Shown: positions 7,580 through 17,487 of the stretch, piece after piece
Layout of the letters: each line of letters starts with the position of its first letter
How positions within the stretch are numbered: position 1 is the stretch's first letter
Origin: Pseudomonadota bacterium
Lineage (GTDB): Bacteria; Desulfobacterota; Binatia; Binatales; Binataceae
Reading direction: 5' to 3'
DNA length: 64,000 nucleotides
Assembly: GCA_021323675.1 (NCBI GenBank)
Contig: JAJPKP010000026.1
Location: 29,273-93,272 of the forward strand
Translations under genes and position numbers: made by a program
Notes under the pieces: generated by a model
What the model saw: the letters and a program-made list of their open reading frames with translations, nothing else
What the model was told of the DNA's origin: nothing
The model's database searches: none

Positions 7580-9379
7580 GTGAACCTGGCGATAGAGGAT
7601 TACGGCCTGATTGGAAACACGCGGACCGGGGCGCTGGTCGGACGCAACGGATCGATCGATTGGCTCTGCGTGCCGCGCTTTGATTCGGCGGCGTGCTTCA
7701 GCGCGTTGCTGGGCGAGCGGACCAATGGACGATGGCTGATCGAGGCGGCCGGCGACGTGAAGAAAATCTCGCGCCGCTACCGCGGCGATACGCTGATTCT
7801 CGAAACCACCTTTGAAACCGCCGACGGATCGGTCACGCTCATCGATTTCATGCCGATCTCGAAGCGCGAGGATCGCGTCGACCTCGTGCGCATCGCGCGA
7901 TGCACTGCGGGATCGGTGATGATGCGAACGGAGTTCGTGCTGCGCTTCGGCTACGGCCACGAAATTCCCTGGGTGCGCCGCGCCGACTACGGGCTGCGCG
8001 CGGTGGCGGGCCCGGATGCGATGGAGCTACGTACTCCCGTCCGGCTGCTCGGACACAACCTGACTCACAGCGGTGAGTTCCGCCTCTCCGCCAACGACGA
8101 AGCCGCTTTCATCCTGACCTGGTACCCGTCGCACCGGCCCACTCCCCGCGCCGGCGAAGTGAAGGCGATGCTCGCGGAGACCGAAAAGTGGTGGACCGAC
8201 TGGTCGGCGCGATGCAAGTGCTCGGGAGAATGGCGCGATCAGATGATGCGGTCGCTGATCACGCTAAAGGCGCTCACCTACGCGCCCACGGGCGGGATGG
8301 TGGCGGCGCCGACCACCTCGCTGCCCGAGGCGCTCGGAGGAGTGCGCAACTGGGATTACCGCTACTGCTGGCTGCGCGACGCGACCCTGACCCTTTATGC
8401 GCTGCTGATCGCGGGCTACACGCAGGAAGCGCGCGCATGGCGCGAATGGCTGCTGCGCGCGGTCGCCGGCCATCCCCAGGAAATGCAGATCATGTACGGC
8501 ATCGCCGGCGAACGCCAGCTCACCGAGGGTGAAATTCCGTGGCTCTCCGGGTACGCCGGCAGCCATCCGGTCAGAATCGGCAACGCCGCTCATCAGCAAT
8601 TCCAGCTCGACGTGTATGGAGAGGTGATGGATACGATGCACGTCGCGCGAAAGCATCGCGTGCCCGAGCAGCACGACGCCTGGAACCTGCAGAAGCGGCT
8701 GATGGACTACCTCGAATCGGTCTGGGACCAGCCCGACGAGGGAATCTGGGAAGTGCGCGGGCCGCGGCGCCATTTCACCCATTCCAAGGTGATGGCCTGG
8801 GTGGCGGTCGATCGCGCGGTCAAAGCCGTTGAGAAGTTCAAGCTCAATGGCCCGGTCGAGCAATGGCGGTCGCTGCGCCAGCTTATCCATGACGACGTGT
8901 GCCGCAACGGCTACGACCCCAAGCGCAACGCTTTCATGCAGTACTACGGAGCGACCACCCTCGACGCCTCCATCCTGATGATGCCGCTGGTGGGATTTCT
9001 TCCGGTAGACGACCCGCGCGTGCTCGGCACCATCAAGGCCATCGAGGAAGAACTGATGGTGGACGGCTTCGTGATGCGCTATTCGGGATCGGGCAACGTG
9101 GACGGATTGCCGAGCGGGGAAGGCGCCTTTCTGGCTTGCACTTACTGGTACGCGGACAATCTGGCGGCGATGGGCCGGACGGAGGAAGCGCGCGCCATCT
9201 TCGATCGGCTGCTGTCAATCTCGAACGATCTCGGCCTGCTCGCGGAGGAGTACGATCCGGGTCTGAAGCGCCAGCTCGGCAACTTCCCGCAGGCGTTCAC
9301 TCACGTCTGCCTGATCAACACCGCGCACAACCTGTCTGCGACGAAAAAGCGCCCGGCACTGGATCGCGCCACGCAGTAG
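7580..9379 (+). CDS. Glycoside hydrolase family 15 protein (glucoamylase/trehalase-like)
   Basis: 599-residue protein starting at GTG 7580 behind GGAGAGGGAC. The N-terminal beta-sandwich domain begins IEDYGLIGNTRTGALVGR with NGSIDWLCVPRFDS, and the (alpha/alpha)6 barrel contains NWDYRYCWLRDA, the GH15 hallmark. The probable general acid is in DEGIWEVRG and the general base in LLAEEYDP; a HFTHSKVMAWVAVDRA block lies between them. The length (about 600 aa) matches bacterial GH15 enzymes that hydrolyse alpha-glucans or trehalose. No signal peptide is evident, so it is probably cytoplasmic. Divergent from the SDR gene with a 139-bp shared upstream region. Confidence 0.93.
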   Translation: MNLAIEDYGLIGNTRTGALVGRNGSIDWLCVPRFDSAACFSALLGERTNGRWLIEAAGDVKKISRRYRGDTLILETTFETADGSVTLIDFMPISKREDRVDLVRIARCTAGSVMMRTEFVLRFGYGHEIPWVRRADYGLRAVAGPDAMELRTPVRLLGHNLTHSGEFRLSANDEAAFILTWYPSHRPTPRAGEVKAMLAETEKWWTDWSARCKCSGEWRDQMMRSLITLKALTYAPTGGMVAAPTTSLPEALGGVRNWDYRYCWLRDATLTLYALLIAGYTQEARAWREWLLRAVAGHPQEMQIMYGIAGERQLTEGEIPWLSGYAGSHPVRIGNAAHQQFQLDVYGEVMDTMHVARKHRVPEQHDAWNLQKRLMDYLESVWDQPDEGIWEVRGPRRHFTHSKVMAWVAVDRAVKAVEKFKLNGPVEQWRSLRQLIHDDVCRNGYDPKRNAFMQYYGATTLDASILMMPLVGFLPVDDPRVLGTIKAIEEELMVDGFVMRYSGSGNVDGLPSGEGAFLACTYWYADNLAAMGRTEEARAIFDRLLSISNDLGLLAEEYDPGLKRQLGNFPQAFTHVCLINTAHNLSATKKRPALDRATQ

Positions 9380-9443
9380 GAACGGAATCACCGGGGTTCG
9401 CGGCCGGCTCGCCTCGGGCCCCGGCGATCGGCGGAATTTCTCA

Positions 9444-11750
9444 CTACTTCAGGATCTGGAACAGGTTGCTGTAGTCGTCGGTCCAGGCGCGCACCTGGCG
9501 CACATGATCGCTCGATTGCAGATGCGCCGCGACTGCCGGCAGGCCGAGGATCTTGTCGTTGCGTGCGAGCAACACCCAGTCACTGCCCCAATCCACGATA
9601 TCCTTGTCGTCGGTGTGGACGAAGCCGTAGCGAAGGCCCAGCGCGCGGCTGTGCCCGGCAAGCACCGGCCGCAGATCCAGGTAGAGATTCGAGATGTGCA
9701 CCGCAAGCACGCCGTCCGGTTTCATCTCCGCCAGGTAGATGTACATCGCTTCGCGGGTCAGCAGATGGACTGGAATCGAGTCGCCGTTGAACGCATCGAT
9801 CACGAGCACATCGAACTGTTGAGGATGTCCTTCAGCGATCTCGCGTTCCATCGAAAGGCGCGCATCGCCGGGAACGAGGTCTATCTTCGCGCTCGAGTCG
9901 CGAAGGTAGGTAAAGAAGCCGACAGGGTCGTTATCGGCGCGTATGATTTCCGGATTTATTTCATAAAAGCGGAAGTAGTCGCCCGGCCGCGCCCACGCCG
10001 ATATCGCTCCCGCGCCGAGACCAATCACTCCCACGCGCAGCGACGAGTCCTCGGATCGCACGCGGCGCGGATGGTTCATCATGACCAGCCCGATGCCGCT
10101 GTCGGGTGAATAATAGGTCGCCGGATAGTAGCGCAGGCGCTCGTCGGTGGAGGAAAAGAACTGAGCGCCGTGGCTGACGCGGCCGTTGAGCAGCCGGTAG
10201 GATCGGATGCGATGGTCGGGGGTGTCCGTTTCGACTACCCGGAATACTCCGTAGAAATTCCGCGTCATCCAGAGCGTGTCATGCATCGCGATGACCGTCG
10301 TTTCGACAAAGATCGCGGCGAGCATCGCGATCGCTCCGAGCATCGACACCAGGACGATACGCCCCGGCTGCGACAGCCATCGCGGCGGGCTCTCGGCGCG
10401 GGCGGTGAACGCCGCGGCCCCGACGACGGCAAACACGAGCCCGGCGTAAATCTCCTTGTGCGTGACGATGCGGATAAGCAGAGGATAGGCAAGAGCGACG
10501 GCGAGAATCGCGATTCCGTAAGCCGGCCGGCAGCGATAGATCCACGATTCGCGATCGCGCATCAGCGCCACCGTCATCAGCACTACGCAGGTCCATACCG
10601 CCAGCCGAAAATCCCAGAAACCCGCAAACACGATCGGAGCGACCACGACCGACAGGAGGCCGCCGAGCGCGCCGCCCGCTGAAACCATCAGATAGAACGC
10701 GGTGAGATCGCGCCGATGAGGTTTGAGGCGAACCAGTTCGCCGTGACAAACCATGCAGCCCGCGAACATCAGCAGCAGCACGTTTCCGATCTCGAAAATC
10801 AGGCTGACCTTGTTCGGGCTTAAAACCAGATGGCCCAAAGCGGCGGAGATTCGGCTTACGTAGATCACGATGAAGAAGCTTGCGAAGATCGCGGCGCCGA
10901 GCAGCGGATGGAAAATCTCGCGCCGGTACCATCGCTCGCTGTCAAAACAGATGATGAACGAAAGCAGATAGAGCGCGAGCGGCAACACCCACAGAAACGG
11001 AATCGGCGCCGTGTCCTGCGTCATCTGGCTGGTGCTGGCGTAGAGCAGGAATGAGGCGCACGCCGGCAGCACTATCCAGAGCGCTCGCACCCCCGGAGCT
11101 GCCGTCTCGGCCGCTTCGTCGCGTGTTTCGACTGCCGGCCGCGCCGCGCTCATCACCGGTATCGCGCAGAGCGCGATACCGATCGCGAACAGGAGGTAGG
11201 CGGCGGACCATATGTTGGCCTGCGCCCTTAGCGCCAGACTCGGTTCGACCACGAACGGATAGGTCAGCAGCGCGATCAGCGATCCCAGGTTGGAAAGAGC
11301 GTAAAGCCGGTACGGCGATGCCGCCGGATAGACGCGGGCAAACCACGACTGCAACAGCGGAGCCGTGGCTGAGAGCACGAAATACGGTAGTCCGATGCTG
11401 ACCGAAAGAATGATCAGGATTCGCGCCACCGGGAACTCCAGGCGCTGCGGCTTCCAGGCCGCGCCCGGGATCACCGGCGAATGCCAACGCAGGGCCATCA
11501 GACCCATCGCGACGATGCACACCGCGACCAGACCGAGATGCAGGGCAGCCTGACGCCGCGGCGCAATCCTGGTGCCGATCAGATGCGCGTACGTGTAGCC
11601 GGCCAGCAGAAGCATCTGGAAGAAAAGCAGGCACGTGGTCCATACAGCCGCGGTCCCGCCGAACCAGGGCAGGATGTACTTCGCGATGATCGGCTCGATC
11701 TGGAAGAGGAGAAATGCGGCGATGAAGACGGTGGCGGCGTAGATGCGCAT
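9444..11750 (-). CDS. Fused membrane transporter-like / spermidine synthase-like protein
   Basis: 768-residue protein with about a dozen or more hydrophobic segments in the first 500 residues, starting FIAAFLLFQIEPIIAKYILP, which is the usual beginning of 'fused MFS/spermidine synthase' proteins. The C-terminal 250 residues form a SAM-methyltransferase-like domain with VGVIGLGAGAISAWA and DVLVIDAFNGDSIPVHLLT, typical of the spermidine synthase fold. Whether aminopropyl transfer really occurs cannot be told; many of these membrane forms lack tested activity. It is convergent with the GH15 gene, with 64 bp between them. Confidence 0.85.
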   Translation of the reverse strand: MRIYAATVFIAAFLLFQIEPIIAKYILPWFGGTAAVWTTCLLFFQMLLLAGYTYAHLIGTRIAPRRQAALHLGLVAVCIVAMGLMALRWHSPVIPGAAWKPQRLEFPVARILIILSVSIGLPYFVLSATAPLLQSWFARVYPAASPYRLYALSNLGSLIALLTYPFVVEPSLALRAQANIWSAAYLLFAIGIALCAIPVMSAARPAVETRDEAAETAAPGVRALWIVLPACASFLLYASTSQMTQDTAPIPFLWVLPLALYLLSFIICFDSERWYRREIFHPLLGAAIFASFFIVIYVSRISAALGHLVLSPNKVSLIFEIGNVLLLMFAGCMVCHGELVRLKPHRRDLTAFYLMVSAGGALGGLLSVVVAPIVFAGFWDFRLAVWTCVVLMTVALMRDRESWIYRCRPAYGIAILAVALAYPLLIRIVTHKEIYAGLVFAVVGAAAFTARAESPPRWLSQPGRIVLVSMLGAIAMLAAIFVETTVIAMHDTLWMTRNFYGVFRVVETDTPDHRIRSYRLLNGRVSHGAQFFSSTDERLRYYPATYYSPDSGIGLVMMNHPRRVRSEDSSLRVGVIGLGAGAISAWARPGDYFRFYEINPEIIRADNDPVGFFTYLRDSSAKIDLVPGDARLSMEREIAEGHPQQFDVLVIDAFNGDSIPVHLLTREAMYIYLAEMKPDGVLAVHISNLYLDLRPVLAGHSRALGLRYGFVHTDDKDIVDWGSDWVLLARNDKILGLPAVAAHLQSSDHVRQVRAWTDDYSNLFQILK

Positions 11751-11867
11751 CTCAGCGACAGACTGAAGGTACCATGTTCGGCGACATATGCGACCGGCGG
11801 ATTCGACGCTGTGCGGTTTGCGCCCTCTTTCTCTCAGGAAGACGAGTCGAAGGATCGCGGGCGCCTC

Positions 11868-13226
11868 TCAGTTTGCACGGGTTGCCCGCATCAGGTCCGA
11901 AACGCTTGCCGCGTCCTCCGCCGCCAGCGCCGAAGACGCCAGCGCCTGCGCGCCTTGCTTTCCGAGCACCGGCGCCGTCAGAGCGAGAAACTTGCCAAGC
12001 AGCCGATCGCGCTGAAATGCGAGGTCGGCGGCGGGTTCGCCTGAATCCGATTCTGCCTCGTAGCGCCGGCCTTTGGCGGTCACGACGATGCGCGCGCGAG
12101 TCTGCGGCGTGCGCTCGACCGTTACCACACGCACCTTGTCGCGAAGCGCGACCAGGGCAGGGTCGTTGACGCGATCGTCACTGAAGGTCGCGAGGTCGCT
12201 CGTATTCTCGCCCCGTAGCGCCATCGCCGTCGTGACCCGCAAGCTGAATTTTCCTTCCAGTCCTGTGGCGGGTGCCTGGATGTTGCAAATCCTGAGCAGG
12301 CTGCGAGCGACCCGCACTTCCACATCTTCGATATCGGCGGGATCGAGATGGGTTTCGGCCCGGATTTGCGCGGCCGCATTGATCGGCGCGTGCGTCAGAT
12401 AGCACGAGGCGTGGTACTTGAAGAGCGTGTCGCGAATCAGGAAACGTCCGGCGAACGCGTCGAGCGCATCGCGCGAGGGAGCCGCACCCGCGTGGGTGGC
12501 CAAAAACCCCTGGTCAGCTTCCAGTATCGCGCGGTTCGAAGTGAATCCGCCATGCGCCGCCGCGGCGCTCAGCAGGCCATTCGATGCGGCGCGGCCCGCG
12601 TGCAGCGGCTTCGCCATCGTGCCGAAGCCCGACTTAAGCCCGGCTGCCTGGGTTCCCGCCAGTCCAATCGCGCGCAGCCATCCGTCTTCGTCGAGCCTGA
12701 GCAGATGCGCACAGGCGGCGGCTGCGCCGAAAGTGCCGATCGTGCCCGTAGAATGGAAGCCGATGGCATAATGCTCGCCGCCGACCATCGCGCCCAGCCG
12801 GCATTCGAGTTCGATTCCCGCGGCGACGGCCTCGAGCAGCGCGCGGCCGCTTGCGCCGATTGTCTCCGCGAGCGCGAGCGCGGCGGGAATGACCGGCACG
12901 GACGGATGGCCACCCATCGCCATGTGTGTATCGTCAAAATCGAGCGCATGGCCCGCGGCTCCGTTCAGCAACGCGGCGGTCACGCGGGAGCATCGAGCGC
13001 GATGGCCGATCAGCGAGGCTTCCGACGATCCTTCGCGCGCGGCGATTTCGTCGAACAGGATGCGCGCGAGCGGCTCGCGCGAGCCCGCGGCAGCACATCC
13101 GAGAAAATCCAGCAAACAGTGTCGAGCCGCTTCTTTCGCATCCGGCGGCATCTGATCCCATCGGATGTCGCGAACGGCGCGCACCAGCGCAAGCGTTGGA
13201 CCGCATTCTCGTGCTTCAACGTTCAT
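11868..13226 (-). CDS. MmgE/PrpD family protein
   Basis: About 452 residues from ATG 13226, which has TGGAGG eight bases upstream; a longer frame to 13310 lacks such support. Family blocks are LLDFLGCAAAGS near residue 40, NGAAGHALDFDDTHMAMGGHPS near 95-115, GIELECRLG, and the FGTMAKPLHAGRAASNG block around 205-220. PrpD members are 2-methylcitrate dehydratases, and relatives include aconitate decarboxylase and iminodisuccinate epimerase, so the exact substrate is open. No other methylcitrate cycle genes are visible here. Divergent from the hydrolase at 13430. Confidence 0.88.
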   Translation of the reverse strand: MNVEARECGPTLALVRAVRDIRWDQMPPDAKEAARHCLLDFLGCAAAGSREPLARILFDEIAAREGSSEASLIGHRARCSRVTAALLNGAAGHALDFDDTHMAMGGHPSVPVIPAALALAETIGASGRALLEAVAAGIELECRLGAMVGGEHYAIGFHSTGTIGTFGAAAACAHLLRLDEDGWLRAIGLAGTQAAGLKSGFGTMAKPLHAGRAASNGLLSAAAAHGGFTSNRAILEADQGFLATHAGAAPSRDALDAFAGRFLIRDTLFKYHASCYLTHAPINAAAQIRAETHLDPADIEDVEVRVARSLLRICNIQAPATGLEGKFSLRVTTAMALRGENTSDLATFSDDRVNDPALVALRDKVRVVTVERTPQTRARIVVTAKGRRYEAESDSGEPAADLAFQRDRLLGKFLALTAPVLGKQGAQALASSALAAEDAASVSDLMRATRAN

Positions 13227-13429
13227 CGCGGCCTCCAGGCATAGGGGCGCCGCCCGCGGGCGGCGCGGACGTTTTGTAATAACGCTCGCGCAATGTGTGT
13301 CGAACTTCAAGGCTGAGCAACGGCGCCGGTGCGGCGGCTTTTCATGAGGCGGCTACCCGAGTGCCGTTCTCATCATACGCGTCTTGAACCGGGACGAGAG
13401 TGTTCGCTAACAACAGGCGGGGCTTGCGA

Positions 13430-14245
13430 ATGGCCGAATCTCAAACTGTCCACGTGCCCGGGCCGCCGCGCATCGCTTTGGAGCATGCCGGAGCGGGCGA
13501 GCCCGCGATTTTTCTGCACGGTATCGGAGGCAATCGCACCAATTGGAACGAGCAGCTTCCCGCTTTCGCGCGCCATTTTCATGCGATCGCGTGGGATGCC
13601 CGCGGCTACGGCGACAGCGACGATTACGAAGGTGCTCTCGACTTCGGCGATTTTGCCGCCGACCTGAGGCGCGCCCTCGATTACCTTGGCGCGCCGCGCG
13701 CGCATCTGATCGGGCTTTCGATGGGCGGGGTGATCGCGCTGGACTTCGCCGAGCGGTTTCCCGAGCGCGTAGCCACGCTTACGCTGTGCGACTCGATGCC
13801 TGGGTTCGGGCATCTGACCGACGCGCAGCGCGCGGAGTTTATCCGGCTCAGGCAGGAGCCGCTGCTTGCGGGCAAGGAACCGAGCGAGATGGCGCCCGCG
13901 GTTGCGCGCACCCTTCTTGGCAAGCATCCGCGCGCCGGAGTTTTCGAGCGGCTGGTCGCGAGCATGTCGGCGCTGCACAAGCAGTCGTACTTGAAGACCA
14001 TCGCGGCTTCGGTGAACTATCCGCGGAGGTTCGCGCTCGAAAAAATCGCGGCGCCGACCCATATCGTGGTGGGCGATGAAGATACGCTCACGCCGTCGGC
14101 CGCATCGCGCGAGATGGCGCGGCGAATACCGGGCGCGCGACTTACGATCATTGAAGGCGCCGGGCACCTGAGTAATATTGAGCAGCCCGGCGCGTTCAAC
14201 CACGCGGTGCTGAATTTTCTTTTGCAACATCGCGGCCGGGGATGA
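13430..14245 (+). CDS. Alpha/beta hydrolase
   Basis: 271-residue alpha/beta hydrolase from ATG 13430; a GTG at 13400 would add ten residues. The oxyanion block is FLHGIGGNRTNW, the nucleophile elbow is GLSMGG (Ser about residue 97), the acid is in VVGDEDTLTP (Asp) and the histidine in EGAGHLSNIEQP. This pattern resembles 3-oxoadipate enol-lactonase and related hydrolases, but no specific substrate can be assigned. It is followed after 48 bp by a cupin gene on the same strand, likely in one transcript. Confidence 0.88.
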   Translation: MAESQTVHVPGPPRIALEHAGAGEPAIFLHGIGGNRTNWNEQLPAFARHFHAIAWDARGYGDSDDYEGALDFGDFAADLRRALDYLGAPRAHLIGLSMGGVIALDFAERFPERVATLTLCDSMPGFGHLTDAQRAEFIRLRQEPLLAGKEPSEMAPAVARTLLGKHPRAGVFERLVASMSALHKQSYLKTIAASVNYPRRFALEKIAAPTHIVVGDEDTLTPSAASREMARRIPGARLTIIEGAGHLSNIEQPGAFNHAVLNFLLQHRGRG

Positions 14246-14293
14246 ACGCACGCGGCGCAAGGCGCCGGACCAGAAACCGCGGAGGAAATCACT

Positions 14294-14677
14294 ATGCCCG
14301 TAGTCAGCAACTCGTCACTGCCGCAGTTCAACCTGCCGGGCCTGAGCCATCGCACTTTCGCCGGCCCGGAACACGGAATGAAAAACCTCGAGGTCTGGGG
14401 ACAGGTGATCGAGGCGGGTGCCGCGACGCCGGTTCATCGCCACGCCTGCGAAGAAGCGATCGTGATCCTTGAAGGGTCCGGAACCCTGACCATCGAGGGC
14501 AAGACCACCGCATTCGGCCCGAACTCGACGTTGATAATCCCGCCAGACGTCGTACACCAGATCGCCAACACCGGCGATACGAAGATGGTGATAATTGCGG
14601 CGCTCAGCACCGCGCCGGTAAAGGTCTGCCACGCGGACAATGCGGCGATGCCGCTGCCATGGCAGGCGCCGCGCTAA
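14294..14677 (+). CDS. Cupin domain protein
   Basis: 127-residue single-domain cupin. The metal-binding first motif is TPVHRHACEEAIVILEG (His, His, Glu) and the second is PPDVVHQIANTGD (His), so a divalent metal site looks intact. GGAGGAAAT lies just ahead of ATG. It probably shares a transcript with the upstream hydrolase and ends before a strong hairpin at 14731-14758. Function beyond metal binding is unknown; such proteins are often small isomerases, dioxygenases or sensors. Confidence 0.87.
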   Translation: MPVVSNSSLPQFNLPGLSHRTFAGPEHGMKNLEVWGQVIEAGAATPVHRHACEEAIVILEGSGTLTIEGKTTAFGPNSTLIIPPDVVHQIANTGDTKMVIIAALSTAPVKVCHADNAAMPLPWQAPR

Positions 14678-14730
14678 GGCGCATCGGGCCGCGAAATCGA
14701 ATCGCCTGTCGGCGAAACGGACGGAATAGG

Positions 14731-14758
14731 ACGGCCGCCCGCGGATGCGGGCGGCCGT
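14731..14758. terminator. Bidirectional hairpin terminator between convergent genes
   Basis: Perfect 12-bp stem ACGGCCGCCCGC with a GGAT loop, located between the cupin stop (14677) and the DUF1329 stop (14783). Only short T-runs flank it, so it may act with Rho or as a weak intrinsic terminator for both genes. Confidence 0.65.
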
Positions 14759-14782
14759 TCTGTCATGGCACGATTTAGCCGA

Positions 14783-16087
14783 TCAGCGGCCGGCGGACAT
14801 CTTCACCATCGCGTCGGTGGTAAAGTCGGCGCGGGTAACCGATCCCATGTTGATGTACCAGCATTCGCGCTCCGGCGCGCCCGGCGTCGGCAGGTCGCAG
14901 AAGCTCGAAAGTCCGGTCTGAACGTTGGTGCTGGTGCCGTTGACCTGGAACAGGCGCTTGTACGGATAGATAGCGATCTTGGCGTCCGGCACGGGGCGGT
15001 CGCGGTAGGTGAGCCAGTTGGTGAAGTTCACCATCAACTCGCCCGCGCGATCGTACATGTCGTGCGAGAGCACCACGTCCGCTTCGGCATCGATATATAC
15101 GACGTGCCGGGAATAGAGGTCGTTGGGATTGCGCGCGGGATTCGCCCTGGTCTCGATCACGTACACGCGGCGCAGCTCCCACTCGGCCGGACATACGCTG
15201 CCGCCGCCGTCGGTGGGGCACACGTTGCCCGGATCCTGCACCACGTGCAGCGCGCCCAGCATCGTCTTCTCGCCCAGGAACCGGTAGTTGTAGTCCTCGA
15301 TCTTGGGGTTGTAACCCTCGGCATCGTCCTGGTTGAACTGGAGCGTGCCGGTGGCGTCCCCGCGGATCGCATCATCGAGCCGGCGCACGCGCCGCGCGGC
15401 GGGATTGTAGCTCCACGAGTCGTCGCCTCTCGTCGGATCGCCGTAGCGGTAGCCGATGATGCCGGAGCCGCGCAGTTGGGCGGGCGACAGCCACGGATAG
15501 GCGCGCCATCGGAACATGATGTTGCTGATCTTGTAGTCGGGGTCGGTCGGCAAAGGCTCGACCTCGGTGCGGCCCACCTCGTTGTACGCGCCATAGTGGC
15601 CGATCAACTGGTAGTCGATTTCCTTGTAGGGGTTGTTGAGCTTCTCGTACACCTCGACGCATCCGAAGTAGCGCGCATCGAAGTCGTCGGTCCACATCGG
15701 CCGGAAGTCCATGTTCCACATGATCTTCACGGCGGCGTCCGGATCGTTGTCGTCGATAATCGGGAAGGGCTGTCCCGCCACGTACCCGACCATCGAGAGC
15801 CGGTTCGGAGCGAGGCGCACCTGCGACGAATATTTCTCGGTGGCTTCCTTGTAAGGCGGCGGCCAGTCGATCCGCTCGGTCGGCACGATCTTCATCGACA
15901 TCCCGTTCTCCGCTCGCCAATACTCACCAGGCGAAAGAAGGTCCTTGACCTTGGAGGCGGTGGCCGCGGTGATGAAGTCGCCGGGCTTTACCTGCGCCGA
16001 GGCGGAATACGGCGCGATCAACAACAAAGACAGTACAACGAAAGCGGCAAGGGTTGGTTTCCCCGGAAAAACGCTGATGCTTCGCAT
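14783..16087 (-). CDS. DUF1329 exported protein, copy 1
   Basis: 434-residue protein with a signal peptide (MRSISVFPGK... hydrophobic core LAAFVVLSLLL, cleavage near SASA-QVKPGD). It belongs to the DUF1329 family, thought to be periplasmic or outer-membrane-associated with a LolA/LolB-like fold; its ligand is not known. ATG 16087 is chosen because GAGGAGA precedes it and the signal peptide begins there. A second copy at 59866-61173 shares the exact block KIVPTERIDWPPPYKEAT, the QVKPGDFIT start of the mature protein, NEVGRTEVEP, and the CWYINMG motif near the C-terminus. Cysteines near the C-terminus may pair in the periplasm. In other bacteria DUF1329 genes often lie near DUF1302 or RND genes, none of which is seen here. 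Confidence 0.9.
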   Translation of the reverse strand: MRSISVFPGKPTLAAFVVLSLLLIAPYSASAQVKPGDFITAATASKVKDLLSPGEYWRAENGMSMKIVPTERIDWPPPYKEATEKYSSQVRLAPNRLSMVGYVAGQPFPIIDDNDPDAAVKIMWNMDFRPMWTDDFDARYFGCVEVYEKLNNPYKEIDYQLIGHYGAYNEVGRTEVEPLPTDPDYKISNIMFRWRAYPWLSPAQLRGSGIIGYRYGDPTRGDDSWSYNPAARRVRRLDDAIRGDATGTLQFNQDDAEGYNPKIEDYNYRFLGEKTMLGALHVVQDPGNVCPTDGGGSVCPAEWELRRVYVIETRANPARNPNDLYSRHVVYIDAEADVVLSHDMYDRAGELMVNFTNWLTYRDRPVPDAKIAIYPYKRLFQVNGTSTNVQTGLSSFCDLPTPGAPERECWYINMGSVTRADFTTDAMVKMSAGR

Positions 16088-16620
16088 CGCAAATCTCCTC
16101 TCATCGAACCATGCGTTGGCAGGAAACCGAGAGCCCTGAAACGCCCGGGGCGGGCAGTTTCTGCGCGGCATGACTCGTTGTATCTCACTTGCGCAAACGT
16201 CAAACTAACTTCGCATACTAGAGCTCTTTACCCCACATTCGAGACTCTGTACTGCGATGACCGCTACACCCTTACTGCGGTGTTTGTCAATAAAGAATCC
16301 GCATCGAACGACCGGCAGTTATGGAGCGGGCCTGACGGGTGCGTGCGGGTCTGCTGATCGATAGTGGTGCAGGTCCACTCTCGGTTGACTACTCTCGCGC
16401 GCGCGAGGGAGGTCCATGGAATCGGGCTTTGACGAGGGTTCGAAGCCTGGAATGCTCGCAGCGGATTTACGATGTTCCCCACGCGTCCTCTTTGGGATAT
16501 GGTCGAGAGGCCGCCGCCCGTGCGCATCGGCTCGCGCGGTGATGCGCGAGGTCCAGGGCGCTTGCGATCCGCAACGCAAAGCCGGCGAGGGGTTCCGCCA
16601 GGCGAAACGCGCAGTCATCC
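16088..16620. other. Long intergenic region between DUF1329 copy 1 and aldolase
   Basis: No credible gene is seen in 533 bp. On the minus strand TTGACA occurs at 16290-16285, about 200 bases before the DUF1329 start, as a possible -35 box. The right half is less GC-rich than neighbouring genes. Nothing else is recognised. Confidence 0.5.
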
Positions 16621-17487
16621 ATGAAAAAGCTAAGAGACATCCTCTACGAAGCCGAGCGGGACAAAGTCGCGGTAGGCCATTTCAATTTCTCGGACCTGCC
16701 GAGCTTGAGCGCGATCGCGGCGGCGGCGCGCACGCTGAACGTGCCGGTGATGGTCGGGGTGTCAGAGGGCGAACGAGCGTTCGTCGGCGTTCGCGAGGCC
16801 GCGGCGCTGGTTCGGACTATTCGGGAAGAACATTCCCAGCCGATCTTTCTCAACGCCGATCATACGCACTCGCTGGACAAGGCGATGGAGGCGGCGCGCG
16901 CCGGGTTCGACGAGATCATCTTCGATGGCTCGGCGTTGCCGATGGAAGAGAACATCGTTCAGACCGCGAGAGCGGTCGAGGCGATCAAGTCCATCGATCC
17001 CGCGATCCTGGTCGAAGGAGAAATCGGGTGGATCGGCGCCTCTTCGGAAATTCTGGACGAGCCTCCCGAGGGAACCGGAGTTCTAACGACGCCCGAACAG
17101 GCCAGGCAGTTCGTGGACGCGACCAAAGTGGACGTGCTTGCGCCCGCCGTGGGCAACATGCACGGGATGCTCAAGGAGATGATCCAGGGCGGCGCGGAAA
17201 AGCGCCTCGACATCCGGAGGATAGCTGAAATCAAGGCGGCGGCCGGAATTTTCATGACCTTGCACGGCGGTTCCGGAACCCGCGACGCGGATTTTCAGGC
17301 GGCGATCAGGGCCGGGATGACGATCGTCCACGTCAACACCGAGCTGCGCCTTGCATGGCGCCGCGGCATCGAAAGCGCACTTCACGACCATCCGAACGAA
17401 ATCGCTCCCTACAAGATTCTCCCGCAGGTGGTCCGATCGATAAGCGAAGTCGTGGAAAGGCGCTTGCGTCTTTTCAACTTCCGATAA
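16621..17487 (+). CDS. Class II fructose-bisphosphate/tagatose-bisphosphate aldolase family protein
   Basis: 288-residue class II aldolase (FbaA/GatY/KbaY superfamily). Zinc ligands are visible in NADHTHS (catalytic Asp and His), VGNMHG and LHGGSGT, the last being the conserved C-terminal signature. EGEIGWIG matches the EGELG-like segment of the family. The enzyme would cleave or form a ketose bisphosphate by aldol chemistry in the cytoplasm; specificity between FBP and tagatose-BP, or a related substrate, cannot be told. It is monocistronic as far as can be seen, and lies at the left border of the accessory islet. Confidence 0.87.
   Translation: MKKLRDILYEAERDKVAVGHFNFSDLPSLSAIAAAARTLNVPVMVGVSEGERAFVGVREAAALVRTIREEHSQPIFLNADHTHSLDKAMEAARAGFDEIIFDGSALPMEENIVQTARAVEAIKSIDPAILVEGEIGWIGASSEILDEPPEGTGVLTTPEQARQFVDATKVDVLAPAVGNMHGMLKEMIQGGAEKRLDIRRIAEIKAAAGIFMTLHGGSGTRDADFQAAIRAGMTIVHVNTELRLAWRRGIESALHDHPNEIAPYKILPQVVRSISEVVERRLRLFNFR

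Noticed and set aside
9391..9424. CCGGGG...CCCCGG inverted repeat between the GH15 and spermidine-synthase-like genes
   Set aside because: The loop is over 20 bases and no T-run follows, so it is too weak to call a terminator.
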